DNA of 64,000 nt from Pseudomonas chlororaphis (GCA_001023535.1 CP011020.1:1016001-1080000), one strand, 5' to 3'. Counted from the first letter of the stretch, positions 1 through 8,763 are shown. The notes: generated by a model not told the origin, from the sequence alone. Numbers and translations: made by a program.

Positions 1-114
1 ACGGCGGCGCGTCGCATGCAGCACCCAACCGCCCGGGCAGGCGAACAGCAACGCGAGCAGGTTGATCAGTTTGGCGGGGTGGGCAGCGAACAGCGAAAAC
101 AGATGCAGCGACAT
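1..114 (-). CDS. Small hydrophobic protein, N-terminal part only
   Basis: Partial gene running off the left edge. The ATG lies at 112-114 on the minus strand with a good GAGGT ribosome site just upstream. The 38 visible residues begin MSLHLFSLFAAHPAKL and contain one probable membrane-spanning stretch (about residues 16-32), followed by basic residues, so it is probably a small inner-membrane protein. The family was not recognised, and nothing about its function can be stated from this fragment. Confidence 0.5.
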   Translation of the reverse strand, partial: MSLHLFSLFAAHPAKLINLLALLFACPGGWVLHATRRR

Positions 115-190
115 CACGAACCTCAAACGGAAATACGGACAGGACACGTCCGGGACCTACGAACAGGGCGCGGATTCTACCGAAAGCCTG

Positions 191-209
191 CCGCCCTGGG
201 CGGTTTTTT
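191..209 (+). terminator. Possible small intrinsic terminator
   Basis: A GC-rich 5-bp stem (CCGCC/GGCGG) with a three-base loop is followed by six Ts on the plus strand. No plus-strand gene is visible to its left, so it may only insulate the small gene at 316, or it may be fortuitous. Confidence 0.25.
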
Positions 210-315
210 CCGACCTGTGGGGGCAAGGTCCGGGCGACCGATTAATTTGCCCCGTCACGGTTTCGTCATCTGGATAAGCCACCCTGTCGCCCTTCAAACC
301 AGCCCGGACCCCATC

Positions 316-522
316 ATGCTTCACGCCGAAAACCAGGACCGCCTCTACCTCATCAGCCCCAGCGACGAACAGCAGAACCTCGTCGACAGCCTGTCCTTCA
401 ATGTGCAGGACCGACACTGGCTGGTGTATTGCGCCCTCGGCGGCCACCAGCACGCCGACCTGCCCGAGACCGACCTGCTGACCGGGATCAGTGTGCTGGA
501 GTTGTATTCACAGGCGGCATGA
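316..522 (+). CDS. Small conserved-type hypothetical protein (68 aa)
   Basis: A 68-residue ORF starting MLHAENQDRLYLISPSDEQQ. The frame stays open further upstream, but 316 is chosen because the translation becomes protein-like (GC-biased wobble bases, no low-complexity arginine runs) only from this ATG. There is no signal peptide, membrane segment or known motif. It stands alone, followed directly by a REP palindrome. No function can be assigned. It resembles the short lineage-restricted proteins common in Pseudomonas, which is an inference. Confidence 0.5.
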   Translation: MLHAENQDRLYLISPSDEQQNLVDSLSFNVQDRHWLVYCALGGHQHADLPETDLLTGISVLELYSQAA

Positions 523-543
523 AATCGCTCCTGCAAAAACACC

Positions 544-632
544 TGTGGGAGCGAGCTTGCTCGCGATAGCGTCCGCACACCAACACATCTGTTGACTGAC
601 AGGCCGCTATCGCGAGCAAGCTCGCTCCCACA
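544..632. repeat. REP/BIME inverted pair, GCGAGC-core family
   Basis: Two copies of a palindromic element (core GGGAGCGAGCTTGCTCGCGA) face each other, at 544-572 and 605-632, and together form a large cruciform between two converging genes. The same family recurs at 10764, 18895, 51113 and 57565, with degenerate copies at 14069 and 39487. Confidence 0.9.
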
Positions 633-649
633 TTGGGGATGGTTGACTT

Positions 650-1234
650 TTACTCAGCCAGCACCTGGCCAATGGTCGGGTCCTTGAACAGACGCGTCAG
701 GGCATCGCTCAACACATCGCTGACCAGCTTGGTGTTGGTGTCCTGGTTGGGCGCCATGCCGAAGCGCTGGTCCAGCGACGCACCGTAGCGACCGCTGTAG
801 CGGCGGTTGGCATTCTGCACGTCGGAGCGGAAGGTCGCGCCGATGGTGGCTTCGGTCACGTACATGCCTTCCTTGGGCGACTGGTACTTGAGTTCGGCCA
901 GGGTCACGGTCAGTTGCGGCGCGTTCAAAGCGTTCGCGGTCGGGGTGAAGCCGAGCAGGCGGACAGCGGCTTCAGCCTGGGCCTGCAGCTTGGGCAGGAT
1001 TTGCGCGCCCTGCACCGTGATCACGCTGGTTTCCGGGTACAGCCCGCCACGGGTGCCGAGGGTCGGCGACGGACGACCGTCCACTACCCGTACCACCACC
1101 GGCTGGCCACGTCCTACGGGCGCCAGTTGGGCGTTGAGCTTGGGCTCGGGGTTGAGTTGTTGCGGGCTGTGGGCGCAGCCGACGAGGGTCAGACTGGCCA
1201 CGGCGATCAAACCGAACAACAGGCGTTGCAACAT
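650..1234 (-). CDS. YajG-family lipoprotein
   Basis: A 194-residue protein beginning MLQRLLFGLIAVASLTLVGC: a lipoprotein signal sequence with a lipobox cysteine at position 20, so it is expected to be lipid-anchored in the outer membrane facing the periplasm. The body matches the YajG family (conserved internal VVVRVVDGRP stretch and a C-terminal helix ending LFKDPTIGQVLAE). An upstream in-frame methionine eight codons earlier is rejected because GGAGAG sits correctly in front of 1234 and the lipobox then falls at the normal distance. The family role is poorly understood; in enterobacteria yajG lies beside the muropeptide permease ampG. No such partner is seen here; it stands alone. Confidence 0.75.
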   Translation of the reverse strand: MLQRLLFGLIAVASLTLVGCAHSPQQLNPEPKLNAQLAPVGRGQPVVVRVVDGRPSPTLGTRGGLYPETSVITVQGAQILPKLQAQAEAAVRLLGFTPTANALNAPQLTVTLAELKYQSPKEGMYVTEATIGATFRSDVQNANRRYSGRYGASLDQRFGMAPNQDTNTKLVSDVLSDALTRLFKDPTIGQVLAE

Positions 1235-1439
1235 GCGCTTCTCTCCAGAATCGGGCACGAACAGGCCGGCAGTATAGCGGTGCGCTCGGCCTCGGAACTA
1301 GCACCGCACGATGAATACTCAAATGTCTGACACGGGCCGGTAACCGCGGTTCCTGTCACCCCATTGTCACGGTCCTTACACCGCCATGTCATGGCCCGCT
1401 GTCAGGCTTGCCTCAAGCTCCCTGACCCGGTATCCGATC

Positions 1440-1673
1440 ATGCGCTTGCTCATTTCCCTGTTCACACCGCGCCCTCATCACCGCAGCTTCGCCCTGCTGG
1501 ACCGCAACGGCCTTTGCCAGGCGTTCAAGCAATGCAGCCTGCAACCCATGGGCGAAGGTTGGGTGGAAATCGAAGAGATCCGCCTCAACTGGCTGCACCA
1601 GCCACTGCCCGCCAGCGCCCGCGTGCAACCGGTGCGCGCTCGCGCACGCAACCGACAACTGTTGACCATCTGA
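1440..1673 (+). CDS. Small hypothetical protein (77 aa)
   Basis: A 77-residue ORF beginning MRLLISLFTPRPHHRSFALLD and ending with an arginine-rich tail. The composition is coding-like, with a conserved-looking centre (GWVEIEEIRLNWLHQPLP). An in-frame start 18 codons upstream exists, but its extra residues look non-coding. There is no signal peptide or recognisable domain. It is monocistronic, between the divergent YajG-type lipoprotein and the long mqo leader region. Function unknown; moderately confident that it is a real gene. Confidence 0.55.
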   Translation: MRLLISLFTPRPHHRSFALLDRNGLCQAFKQCSLQPMGEGWVEIEEIRLNWLHQPLPASARVQPVRARARNRQLLTI

Positions 1674-2308
1674 CCGGACGGCTAATAAAAGTCATTAATC
1701 ACGACCATTTCCCTGCGTTTCTTCGATACAATCTCCCCCCGATTATAAGGACGTCTCCTGATCGGGCCCCGCAACGCCGCTGATGCGCAGGTATTGGCAC
1801 CCCGCACCGCCCACAGAGAGCCGCCCACACAGATCGAGTGAAGCTGGCGCGCTTGCTGTTTCTCAAGCCATTGACCACTTTTCGCGCATCTGCAGAGCTG
1901 TCATTACGCTCGGTCACTGAGCTGTCTGCCCGTTTTGCCTGTCATGTAATACATGGGGGCAACCAAACCGGGCGCGGTGCCAGGCTGGGACAGCCCTTTT
2001 TTGAGGTTCACGTCTTCAAAAGAGCGTGAAAAAACGGGTTTTCACAACTTCACAAGAGTGTGGCGAGCAAATGAAGAGTTTTGCGTCTGAACAAGCACCA
2101 TTAGCGTCTGAAACAGCCCAACGATACAGGACCGGATATCGCTCAAGAACCGCTGCCTGAAGCCTGTCCGCTACGGATTTGGTTGCGCTAACGGATGTCT
2201 CGGCCATAAGTCGAATTGCCTGCCCGGCGCTTAAATGAGTTCATGTGACTCTGTAAGGCCAGGCTGCATGCATCCGCAGTAGTTGCGAAAAATTGCGAAG
2301 ATTCGGAC
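1674..2308. other. Long intergenic region upstream of mqo
   Basis: About 630 bases without a convincing gene. The first 100 bases are AT-rich. The two 63-codon ORFs that cross it (1838-2029 plus, 2016-2207 minus) lack ribosome sites and coding-like wobble bias. It presumably holds the mqo promoter and a long leader, but no box could be assigned with confidence. No tRNA or REP was seen. Confidence 0.4.
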
Positions 2309-2410
2309 ATGGCGATCCTGGCCATGGGTACCTGGGGCACCACCACCTGCCCCGCCAATCCTGGCCGCTATGCCGACAATTTGGTGCTGCAGATTTTGGA
2401 GACGCGTTAA
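2309..2410 (+). CDS. Possible 33-codon leader ORF abutting mqo
   Basis: A short ORF beginning MAILAMGTWGTTTCPANPGR. Its TAA stop at 2408-2410 directly touches the mqo ATG at 2411. Wobble positions are G/C-rich like neighbouring genes, and the mqo ribosome site (GGAG near 2397) lies inside its last codons. Its own start has only a weak ribosome site. It could be a translationally coupled leader peptide, the remnant of a larger gene, or chance. Existence as a translated ORF is unproven. Confidence 0.25.
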   Translation: MAILAMGTWGTTTCPANPGRYADNLVLQILETR

Positions 2411-3919
2411 ATGGCGCATAACGAAGCAGTCGATGTAGTTCTGGTAGGGGCCGGCATCATGAGTGCCACCCTGGCCGTACTGCTCAAGGAGCTCGACCCC
2501 GCGATCTCGCTGGAAGTCGTCGAGCTGATGGATTCCGGTGCCGCGGAGAGTTCCAACCCCTGGAACAACGCCGGTACCGGCCACGCCGGGCTGTGTGAGC
2601 TCAACTACACGCCCCAGGCAGCCGATGGCAGTGTCGACATCAAGAAAGCCGTGCACATCAACACCCAGTTCGAGGTGTCGAAGCAGTTCTGGACGTACCT
2701 GACCAAAAAGGGCACGTTCGGTTCTTCCAAGTCGTTCATCGCCCCGGTACCGCACCTGAGCTTCGTCCAGGGTGAAAAAGGCGTGTCGTTTCTCAAGAAG
2801 CGCTTCGAGCTGCTGAGCAAGCACCATGCCTTCGCCGACATGGAATACACCGAGGACAAGGCCGTGATGGCCGAGTGGATGCCGCTGATGATGCCGGGCC
2901 GGCCAGCCGATGAGGTCATCGCCGCCACCCGCGTCATGAACGGCACCGACGTCAACTTCGGCGCCCTGACCAACCAGTTGCTCAAGCACCTGACCAGCGC
3001 ACCGGACACCCAGGTCAAGTATTGCAAGCGCGTCACCGGCCTCAAGCGCAAGGGCAGTGGCTGGACCGTGAGCATCAAGGACGTCAATTCCGGCAGCACC
3101 CGCGAAGTCGACGCCAAGTTCGTCTTCCTGGGCGCCGGCGGCGCGGCCTTGCCGCTGCTGCAAGCCTCGGGCATCGAGGAAAGCAAGGGCTTCGGCGGCT
3201 TCCCGGTCAGCGGCCAGTGGCTGCGCTGCGACAACCCGGACGTGGTCAAGCACCACCAGGCCAAGGTCTACAGCCAGGCCGCGGTCGGCTCGCCGCCCAT
3301 GTCGGTGCCGCACCTGGACACCCGCGTGGTCGATGGCAAGAAATCCCTGCTGTTCGGGCCCTACGCCGGCTTCACCACCAAGTTCCTCAAGCACGGTTCG
3401 ATCATGGACCTGCCGCTGTCGGTACGGGCCGGCAACATCGGTCCGATGCTGGCCGTGGCCCGCGACAACATGGACCTGACCAAGTACTTGATCAGCGAAG
3501 TGATGCAATCCATGGAACAACGCCTGGAATCGCTGCGGCGCTTCTACCCCGAGGCGAAAGCCGAGGACTGGCGCCTGGAAGTGGCCGGCCAGCGGGTGCA
3601 GATCATCAAGAAAGACCCGAAGAAAGGCGGCATCCTGCAGTTCGGCACCGAGCTGGTGGCGGCCAAGGACGGCACCCTCGCCGCCCTGCTCGGCGCATCG
3701 CCAGGTGCTTCGGTGACCGTTTCGATCATGCTGGAACTGATCGAGCGCTGCTTCCCGGACAAGGCCAAGGGCGAGTGGGCCACCAAGCTCGCGGAAATCT
3801 TCCCGGCCCGGGAAAAAGTGCTGGAAACCGACGCGGCGCTGTATCGCAAGATCAACGCGCAGAACAACGTCGCGCTGGAGCTGGTCGAGCAAAGCAGCGA
3901 GACCCAAAGCTACGCTTGA
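2411..3919 (+). CDS. mqo: Malate:quinone oxidoreductase
   Basis: A 502-residue FAD-dependent peripheral membrane enzyme that oxidises (S)-malate to oxaloacetate and passes electrons to quinone, bypassing or supplementing NAD-linked malate dehydrogenase in the TCA cycle. The N-terminus carries the dinucleotide fold ([18 protein letters not shown], about residues 6-23), followed by the Mqo-specific block [16 protein letters not shown] near residue 50. The C-terminal [21 protein letters not shown] segment, also typical of Mqo, is near residue 430. Length is normal for the family. GGAG lies nine bases before the ATG. It is monocistronic and ends in a strong bidirectional terminator. Fluorescent pseudomonads often have more than one mqo; by neighbourhood this is the copy equivalent to P. 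aeruginosa mqoB (inference). Confidence 0.95.
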   Translation: MAHNEAVDVVLVGAGIMSATLAVLLKELDPAISLEVVELMDSGAAESSNPWNNAGTGHAGLCELNYTPQAADGSVDIKKAVHINTQFEVSKQFWTYLTKKGTFGSSKSFIAPVPHLSFVQGEKGVSFLKKRFELLSKHHAFADMEYTEDKAVMAEWMPLMMPGRPADEVIAATRVMNGTDVNFGALTNQLLKHLTSAPDTQVKYCKRVTGLKRKGSGWTVSIKDVNSGSTREVDAKFVFLGAGGAALPLLQASGIEESKGFGGFPVSGQWLRCDNPDVVKHHQAKVYSQAAVGSPPMSVPHLDTRVVDGKKSLLFGPYAGFTTKFLKHGSIMDLPLSVRAGNIGPMLAVARDNMDLTKYLISEVMQSMEQRLESLRRFYPEAKAEDWRLEVAGQRVQIIKKDPKKGGILQFGTELVAAKDGTLAALLGASPGASVTVSIMLELIERCFPDKAKGEWATKLAEIFPAREKVLETDAALYRKINAQNNVALELVEQSSETQSYA

Positions 3920-3928
3920 GGCTCGCCC

Positions 3929-3973
3929 CATAAAAAACGCCCCGTTCTCCATGAGAGCGGGGCGTTTTTTATG
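3929..3973. terminator. Bidirectional intrinsic terminator after mqo
   Basis: A long perfect stem (ATAAAAAACGCCCCG paired with CGGGGCGTTTTTTAT) around a short loop, with A- and T-runs on both flanks. It can terminate mqo from the left and the 4035-4322 gene from the right. Confidence 0.92.
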
Positions 3974-3983
3974 GGTGACGTTT

Positions 3984-4026
3984 TGTGGCGAGGGCGCTTG
4001 CTCCCGCTGGCCTGCGAAGCAGGCCC
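3984..4026. repeat. Single REP arm, GTGGCGAGG family
   Basis: One left arm of the second REP family of this window (TGTGGCGAGGGCGCTTGCTC followed by a GCCTGCGAAGCAGGCCC hairpin). The same family makes the array at 6775-7590. Confidence 0.75.
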
Positions 4027-4034
4027 ATGATCAA

Positions 4035-4322
4035 TCAGCCACGCGCCTTCTCGATCAATTCGATGTATTCCTCGGCGTTGCGCTGGTCCTGGACCAATGC
4101 CACGAAGTCGTTGCCGTGCTCATCCTTGCCATGGAGGTCGTAGCCGGCTTCGACGAAGAAGGTCAGGAACCGCTCGAAATCATCGACCCGCAGGCCACGG
4201 TAGCCCTTGATCAGTTTGTGCAGCGACGGCGAAGTGGCATCGACCGGTTCGAAATTGAGGAACAGCTTGATCTGTTCGTCGCCAATCTCGTCACCAATCA
4301 CCTGTTTCTTGTCTTTACGCAT
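4035..4322 (-). CDS. PA4642-family small protein
   Basis: A 95-residue soluble protein beginning MRKDKKQVIGDEIGDEQIKL and ending EEYIELIEKARG. It is acidic and probably helical, without signal or membrane segment. It looks like the pseudomonad-conserved PA4642-type family found beside mqo, which fits this position convergent with mqo. The frame is open further upstream, but the ATG at 4322 is chosen because the sequence before it is non-coding in character. Biochemical function unknown. It shares the terminator at 3929-3973 with mqo. Confidence 0.65.
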   Translation of the reverse strand: MRKDKKQVIGDEIGDEQIKLFLNFEPVDATSPSLHKLIKGYRGLRVDDFERFLTFFVEAGYDLHGKDEHGNDFVALVQDQRNAEEYIELIEKARG

Positions 4323-4383
4323 TGCCGGCTCCAACTCGCACGATTCACGGGGCGGGCAGTTTACCCCCGGCAGGCCCCGAGGC

Positions 4384-4869
4384 TCAACGCGAGCGTTCGG
4401 CCCCGGTGTGCAGATCAGCCCAGATGTGGCCATTGGCGTAGGTGAGGAACTGCACATACACGGTGTTGTTGCGCAGCAGATCGATGACCACCCGGTATTG
4501 GGCCTGTGGATAAGTCAGGGTGAGGGTCTTGCTGGCCTCGTCGAAAACCGGCTTCTTCAGGCTTTTGCTTTCGCCGTCGAAGTTGAGGATCACCTGGTTG
4601 AGGCTGGCGCCCTTATTCAGTGGCTTGCCCTTGAGGCGCACCAGCAAGGGTGAAGTGACCGGGATCGGCTGTTGATTGGATTGACGCTGATTGCCCAGCA
4701 CCACCGAATAGTCGGTGACCTGCAGCAATTGCTGCTGTTCGGGCTGTTCCTGGCGCGCCACCAGGTCGTCGGGGGGCAGGAACTGGCTGTGCATTGGTGC
4801 GGCCATCGCCGTCAAAGGCAGGCTGGATATCAGCAGTACAGCGGCGCAACGGCGAATCGAGACAGGCAT
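4384..4869 (-). CDS. Exported hypothetical protein (161 aa)
   Basis: Begins MPVSIRRCAAVLLISSLPLT and has a classical signal peptide with likely cleavage after AMA-A (about residue 22), so it is periplasmic or envelope-associated. The mature part is about 139 residues, with a central region predicted as beta strands (LTLTYPQAQYRVVIDLL). GGAGC precedes the ATG; an in-frame upstream start is rejected because it would bury the signal sequence. It lies 61 bases upstream of the PA4642-type gene in the same direction, so the two may be cotranscribed. No domain was recognised. Confidence 0.65.
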   Translation of the reverse strand: MPVSIRRCAAVLLISSLPLTAMAAPMHSQFLPPDDLVARQEQPEQQQLLQVTDYSVVLGNQRQSNQQPIPVTSPLLVRLKGKPLNKGASLNQVILNFDGESKSLKKPVFDEASKTLTLTYPQAQYRVVIDLLRNNTVYVQFLTYANGHIWADLHTGAERSR

Positions 4870-5046
4870 GGCAAGCTCCGGGGTCTTGGCCGGGCACTCT
4901 AGCATGAGCCTGGACGGTAAAAATAACGATCCAGATCAATACATCCGCGCAACGAGCACGGCATACTCAAAGAGCCATCAGCCCCGGTCTAGCGGTGCAT
5001 GCCTTTGTGGCGAGGGCCAGTGCCAGCCCCCTTGCGAGGAGTATTC

Positions 5047-6771
5047 ATGTCTTTCTCCGCCCCACCATTGTTTGCCGCCTGGCGCCAGAGCTGGCAGGCC
5101 GGTTATACCCTTGCGCGCCTGCGCGGCGACCTGGTGGCCGGGCTGACCGTCGGGATCATCGCCATCCCCCTGGCCATGGCCCTGGCGATCGCCGTTGGCG
5201 TGCCTCCGCAGCATGGCCTGTACACCGTGCTGGTGGCGGCGCCGCTGATTGCCCTCACCGGTGGCTCGCGCTTCAACGTGAGCGGGCCGACGGCGGCGTT
5301 CGTGGTGATCCTGTTGCCCATCACCCAGCAATACGGCCTGGGCGGCTTGCTGTTGTGCACGATGCTGGCTGGCCTGATCCTGATCGCCCTGGGCCTGATG
5401 CGGGCCGGACGGCTGATCCAGTACATTCCCTACCCGGTCATCCTGGGCTTTACCGCCGGGATCGGCGTGGTCATCGCCACGTTGCAACTCAAGGACCTGC
5501 TGGGCCTGAGCAACGTCGGCCAGGCCCGGCACTACATGGAACAGCTCGGCGAACTGCTCATCGCCCTGCCCGGCGCCCGCCTGGGCGATAGCCTGATCGG
5601 CGTCACCTGTCTGGCGCTCCTGATCATCTGGCCGCGCTGGGTGCCGAAAGTCCCCGGGCATCTGGTCGCTTTGCTGGTGGGCGCACTGCTGGGGCTGGCG
5701 ATGGAGCGCTGGGGCTTGCCGGTCGCGACACTGGGCGAACGCTTCGGTTACGTGGTGGAAGGCGTCACCTACCCGGGCATCCCACCGTTTCTGCCAAGCT
5801 TCGACTGGCCCTGGCATCTGCCGGACGGCCAGGGCCACCCCCTGAACCTTTCCTATGACCTGATCCGCCAGTTGCTGGGCCCCGCCTTCGCCATCGCCAT
5901 GCTCGGCGCCATCGAGTCACTGCTGTGCGCCGTGGTGGCGGACGGCATGACCGGCAGCAAGCACGACCCCAATGCCGAGCTGATAGGCCAAGGCCTGGGC
6001 AATCTGGTGGCGCCGCTGTTCGGCGGCATCACCGCCACCGCCGCGATTGCCCGCAGCGCCACCAATGTGCGCAGCGGCGCGTCGTCACCGTTGGCCGCGA
6101 TCATCCACAGCCTGGTGGTGCTGCTGGCGATGGTGCTGCTGGCACCGCTGTTCAGCTACTTGCCCATGGCCGCGCTGGCGGCATTGCTGGTCATGGTTGC
6201 CTGGAACATGAGCGAAGCCGGGCATGTGCTGCACACCCTGCGCATCGCCCCGCGCAGCGACGTGCTGGTGCTGCTGACCTGCCTGGGCCTGACGGTGCTG
6301 TTCGACATGGTGCTGGCCGTCGCGGTCGGTCTGTTGCTGGCCGCCGGGTTGTTCATCAAGCGCATGAGTGAACTGACCGACAGCGCCGAACTGCCCCGCC
6401 ACTTCCACCAGGCGTTGCAAGACATGCCCGAGCATGTGCGCTGCTATGGCATCCGCGGGCCGCTGTTCTTCGGCGCCGCCGAAAAAGCCCTGGATGTGCT
6501 ACGCCGTTTCGACCCGGGGGTTCGGGTGGTGATCGTGGAGATGAGTGCCGTGCCGATGCTGGACATGACCGCGCTGGCCGCGTTTGAAAACATCCTGAAG
6601 GATTACCGCAAGCGAGGCATCGGCCTGATCCTGGTGGCGACCGCGCCGCGGGTACGCCTGAAACTGCGCCGCGCCGGCATCCATCGCGAGCAGCGCCAAC
6701 TGGCTTATGTGAAAACGCTGGAGCAAGCGCGGATCAAGAGTGAGCGCTGGCTGCAAGCCCACTGCGCCTGA
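5047..6771 (+). CDS. SulP-family inorganic anion / C4-dicarboxylate transporter
   Basis: A 574-residue polytopic inner-membrane transporter with about 12-14 hydrophobic segments and the SulP signature region near the start (GLTVGIIAIPLAMALAIAVG, about residues 30-49, then NVSGPTAAFVV). A cytoplasmic STAS domain occupies roughly residues 440-555 (VRCYGIRGPLFFGAAEKAL, then VIVEMSAVPMLDMTALAAFE). SulP proteins move sulfate, bicarbonate, chloride or dicarboxylates; the architecture is close to E. coli DauA, but substrate cannot be fixed by reading. AGGAG is seven bases before the chosen ATG; a start 16 codons earlier lies in a degenerate REP-like stretch. Monocistronic, followed by a REP array. 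Confidence 0.85.
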   Translation: MSFSAPPLFAAWRQSWQAGYTLARLRGDLVAGLTVGIIAIPLAMALAIAVGVPPQHGLYTVLVAAPLIALTGGSRFNVSGPTAAFVVILLPITQQYGLGGLLLCTMLAGLILIALGLMRAGRLIQYIPYPVILGFTAGIGVVIATLQLKDLLGLSNVGQARHYMEQLGELLIALPGARLGDSLIGVTCLALLIIWPRWVPKVPGHLVALLVGALLGLAMERWGLPVATLGERFGYVVEGVTYPGIPPFLPSFDWPWHLPDGQGHPLNLSYDLIRQLLGPAFAIAMLGAIESLLCAVVADGMTGSKHDPNAELIGQGLGNLVAPLFGGITATAAIARSATNVRSGASSPLAAIIHSLVVLLAMVLLAPLFSYLPMAALAALLVMVAWNMSEAGHVLHTLRIAPRSDVLVLLTCLGLTVLFDMVLAVAVGLLLAAGLFIKRMSELTDSAELPRHFHQALQDMPEHVRCYGIRGPLFFGAAEKALDVLRRFDPGVRVVIVEMSAVPMLDMTALAAFENILKDYRKRGIGLILVATAPRVRLKLRRAGIHREQRQLAYVKTLEQARIKSERWLQAHCA

Positions 6772-6774
6772 CCT

Positions 6775-7590
6775 GTGGCGAAGGGGGCCGCTTCGCAGCC
6801 CAGCGGGAGCAAGCTCCCTCGCCACGAAAGCAAGCTCACACAAAACTCCTGTGGCGAGGGGATTTATCCCCGTTGGACTGCGCAGCAGGCCCAAAAAAGA
6901 TCAATGCGGTCTGCCTGACACCCCCAGGCTTCAGTTCCAGGGGGCCGCTTCGCAGCCCAGCGGGGATAAATCCCCTCGCCACAAAAGCACTCGCCACAGC
7001 CCCCTCTTTTGCCTTGTTGGATAATGGGCAACCACACCGTGGCGAGGGAGCTTGCTCCCGCTGGACTGCGCAGCAGGCCCAAAAAGATCAATGCGGTCTG
7101 ACTGACACACCCAGGCGTCAGTTCCAGGGGGGCCGCTTCGCAGCCCAGCGGGAGCAAGCTCCCTCGCCACGAAAACAAGCTCACACAAAACTCCTGTGGC
7201 GAGGGGATTTATCCCCGTTGGACTGCGTAGCAGGCCCAAAAAAGATCAATGCGGTGTGCCTGACACACCCAGGCGCCTGCTCCAGGGGGGGCCGCTTCGC
7301 AGCCCTGCGGGAGCAAGCTCCCTCGCCACGAAAGCAAGCTCACACAAAACTCCTGTGGCGAGGGGATTTATCCCCGTTGGACTGCGCAGCAGGCCCAAAA
7401 AAGATCAATGCGGTGTGCCTGACACACCCAGGCGCCTGCTCCAGGAGGGGCCGCTTCGCAGCCCAGCGGGAGCAAGCTCCCTCGCCACAGAACCTCCGCA
7501 GGCAATGCGGTGTGCCTGACACACCCAGGCGCCTGCTCCAGGAGGGGCCGCTTCGCAGCCCAGCGGGAGCAAGCTCCCTCGCCACAGAAC
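6775..7590. repeat. Tandem REP (BIME) array, GTGGCGAGG family
   Basis: About 0.8 kb between the SulP gene and the cupin gene is almost wholly repeats. Right arms (GGCCGCTTCGCAGCCCAGCG then a CTCGCCAC end) start near 6786, 6943, 7131, 7290, 7449 and 7546. Left arms (GTGGCGAGG) start near 6851, 7039, 7195 and 7353. The period is mostly 157-159 bases. Arms come in two core versions, GGAGCTTGCTCC and GGATTTATCC. Spacers are themselves conserved: AAAGATCAATGCGG with a GTGTG/CACAC pair inside each unit, and GCAAGCTCACACAAAACT between units. The long ORFs crossing it are artefacts of the repeat. Confidence 0.93.
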
Positions 7591-7617
7591 CTCCGCAGCC
7601 GGTGCCCGATGCGGTGC

Positions 7618-8091
7618 TCAGTCGAACTGCGCCCGCATCCATGCCTGGTACTCAGCCACGCCCGGCTCGCCCTCGCGGGGTGCCCAGTGGGCCAGTTCGC
7701 CGTCGCCCACCGGGCGGTAGGGACCGGCCTTGCATTCGAACATCAGGCTGTCGGCTTCCAGCACCACCAGGCCGTGATACACGCCAACCGGCAGGTCGAC
7801 GCCCAGGCAATCGCCGCCGGCCTGCAGGATGCGCTTGTCCACCACCGCACCGTCTTCATCGAAGATCAACACCCCCAGCCGCCCTTTAAGCACCAGCAGG
7901 GTTTCCGCCTTGTCGGCACTCAGGTGGCGGTGCGGAGGGATGTACGTCGAAGGCTGCAAGCCTACCGCCATGCGATGGCAAGGTTCGTCCATCTGATGAA
8001 AGTTGTGGTGCTGCCGCCCACGCGCGCTGGCGGCGGCTTTCCCGGCCACTTCATCAAACAACGCTTGATCCAGGAAGCTCGGCCGGGTCAT
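7618..8091 (-). CDS. WbuC-family cupin-fold metalloprotein
   Basis: A 157-residue cupin. The metal-binding motif is visible as a PPHRHLSADKAETLLVLKG stretch (about residues 52-70), followed by an ICH-like second strand (LPVGVYHGLVVLEADSLMFE). WbuC-type proteins occur in O-antigen loci and elsewhere; their reaction is not established as far as known here. It lies three bases downstream of hpt on the same strand, so it is very probably cotranscribed with it, but the link to purine salvage is unexplained. Ends about 30 bases from the REP array. Confidence 0.7.
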   Translation of the reverse strand: MTRPSFLDQALFDEVAGKAAASARGRQHHNFHQMDEPCHRMAVGLQPSTYIPPHRHLSADKAETLLVLKGRLGVLIFDEDGAVVDKRILQAGGDCLGVDLPVGVYHGLVVLEADSLMFECKAGPYRPVGDGELAHWAPREGEPGVAEYQAWMRAQFD

Positions 8092-8094
8092 CGA

Positions 8095-8652
8095 TTACAT
8101 CCCCTTGACCGCAAAAATACCGTTCGCGTTGCGCCAGTAGCCTTTGTAGTCCATGCCGTAACCGAAGATGTAGCGGTCGATGCACGGCAGGCCGACGAAA
8201 TCGGCCTTCAGGTCCGGACGGGCCTTGCGGTCGTGGTCCTTGTCGATCAGCACAGCGGTGTGCACCGCACGGGCGCCGGCATGCTTGCAGAAGTCGATGA
8301 TGGCGCCGAGGGTGTGACCTTCGTCGAGAATGTCGTCGATGATCAGCACGTCGCGGTCGATGAACGAGACTTCCGGCTTGGCCTTCCAGAACAGGTCGCC
8401 GCCGCTGGTCTCGTTGCGATAACGGGTGGCGTGCAGGTAGGACGCCTCCAGCGGGAAGTTCAGGTAGGTCAGCAGCTTGCCGGAGAAAATCAGCCCGCCG
8501 TTCATGACGCAGAACACCACCGGGTTGGACTCGGCCAGTTGCTGGTTGATCTGCGCGCCGACACGGGCGATCGCCGCTTCGACTTCGGCTTCGGTGTACA
8601 GGCAGTCAGCCTCTCGCATGATTTGACGGATATGCTCGAGATCAGCGGACAT
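8095..8652 (-). CDS. hpt: Hypoxanthine(-guanine) phosphoribosyltransferase
   Basis: A 185-residue cytosolic purine salvage enzyme that converts hypoxanthine or guanine plus PRPP to IMP or GMP. The PRPP-binding loop is clear (VLIIDDILDEGHTLGAI, about residues 102-118) and the N-terminal half has the FCVMNGGLIFSGKLL segment. Length is normal. The start at 8652 is the ATG of MSADLEHIRQIM; longer frames upstream run through the promoter region. Divergent from upp, with about 170 bases between, and cotranscribed with the cupin gene downstream. Confidence 0.92.
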   Translation of the reverse strand: MSADLEHIRQIMREADCLYTEAEVEAAIARVGAQINQQLAESNPVVFCVMNGGLIFSGKLLTYLNFPLEASYLHATRYRNETSGGDLFWKAKPEVSFIDRDVLIIDDILDEGHTLGAIIDFCKHAGARAVHTAVLIDKDHDRKARPDLKADFVGLPCIDRYIFGYGMDYKGYWRNANGIFAVKGM

Positions 8653-8734
8653 GGCGCTCTCCAAGGGGGTTGAGGGGGCGGGAGGTTCAGAAAAGCGGGC
8701 AAAGGTACGCATCCCGTCCGGCCAGATCAAGCGT

Positions 8735-8763
8735 TTGTGGACTAACGTTCTGTATTGTCTATA
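8735..8763 (+). promoter_or_regulatory. Predicted sigma-70 promoter of upp-uraA
   Basis: TTGTGG at 8735-8740, a 17-base spacer, then TCTATA at 8758-8763, about 64 bases before the upp ATG. The -10 region is embedded in a TTGTC-N5-GACAA inverted repeat (8755-8769) that could be an operator. Read by eye only. Confidence 0.45.

Noticed and set aside
2231..3952. 573-codon ORF antisense to mqo
   Set aside because: A shadow of the GC-rich wobble pattern of mqo; histidine/arginine/glycine-rich translation, no ribosome site, no domain.
6775..7590. CRISPR array
   Set aside because: Repeats are long palindromes in both orientations and the spacers are nearly identical to each other, with no cas genes; this is a REP array.
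6873..8673. Long ORFs of 338 and 387 codons running out of the REP array
   Set aside because: They are periodic translations of repeats and then run antisense through the cupin and hpt genes.
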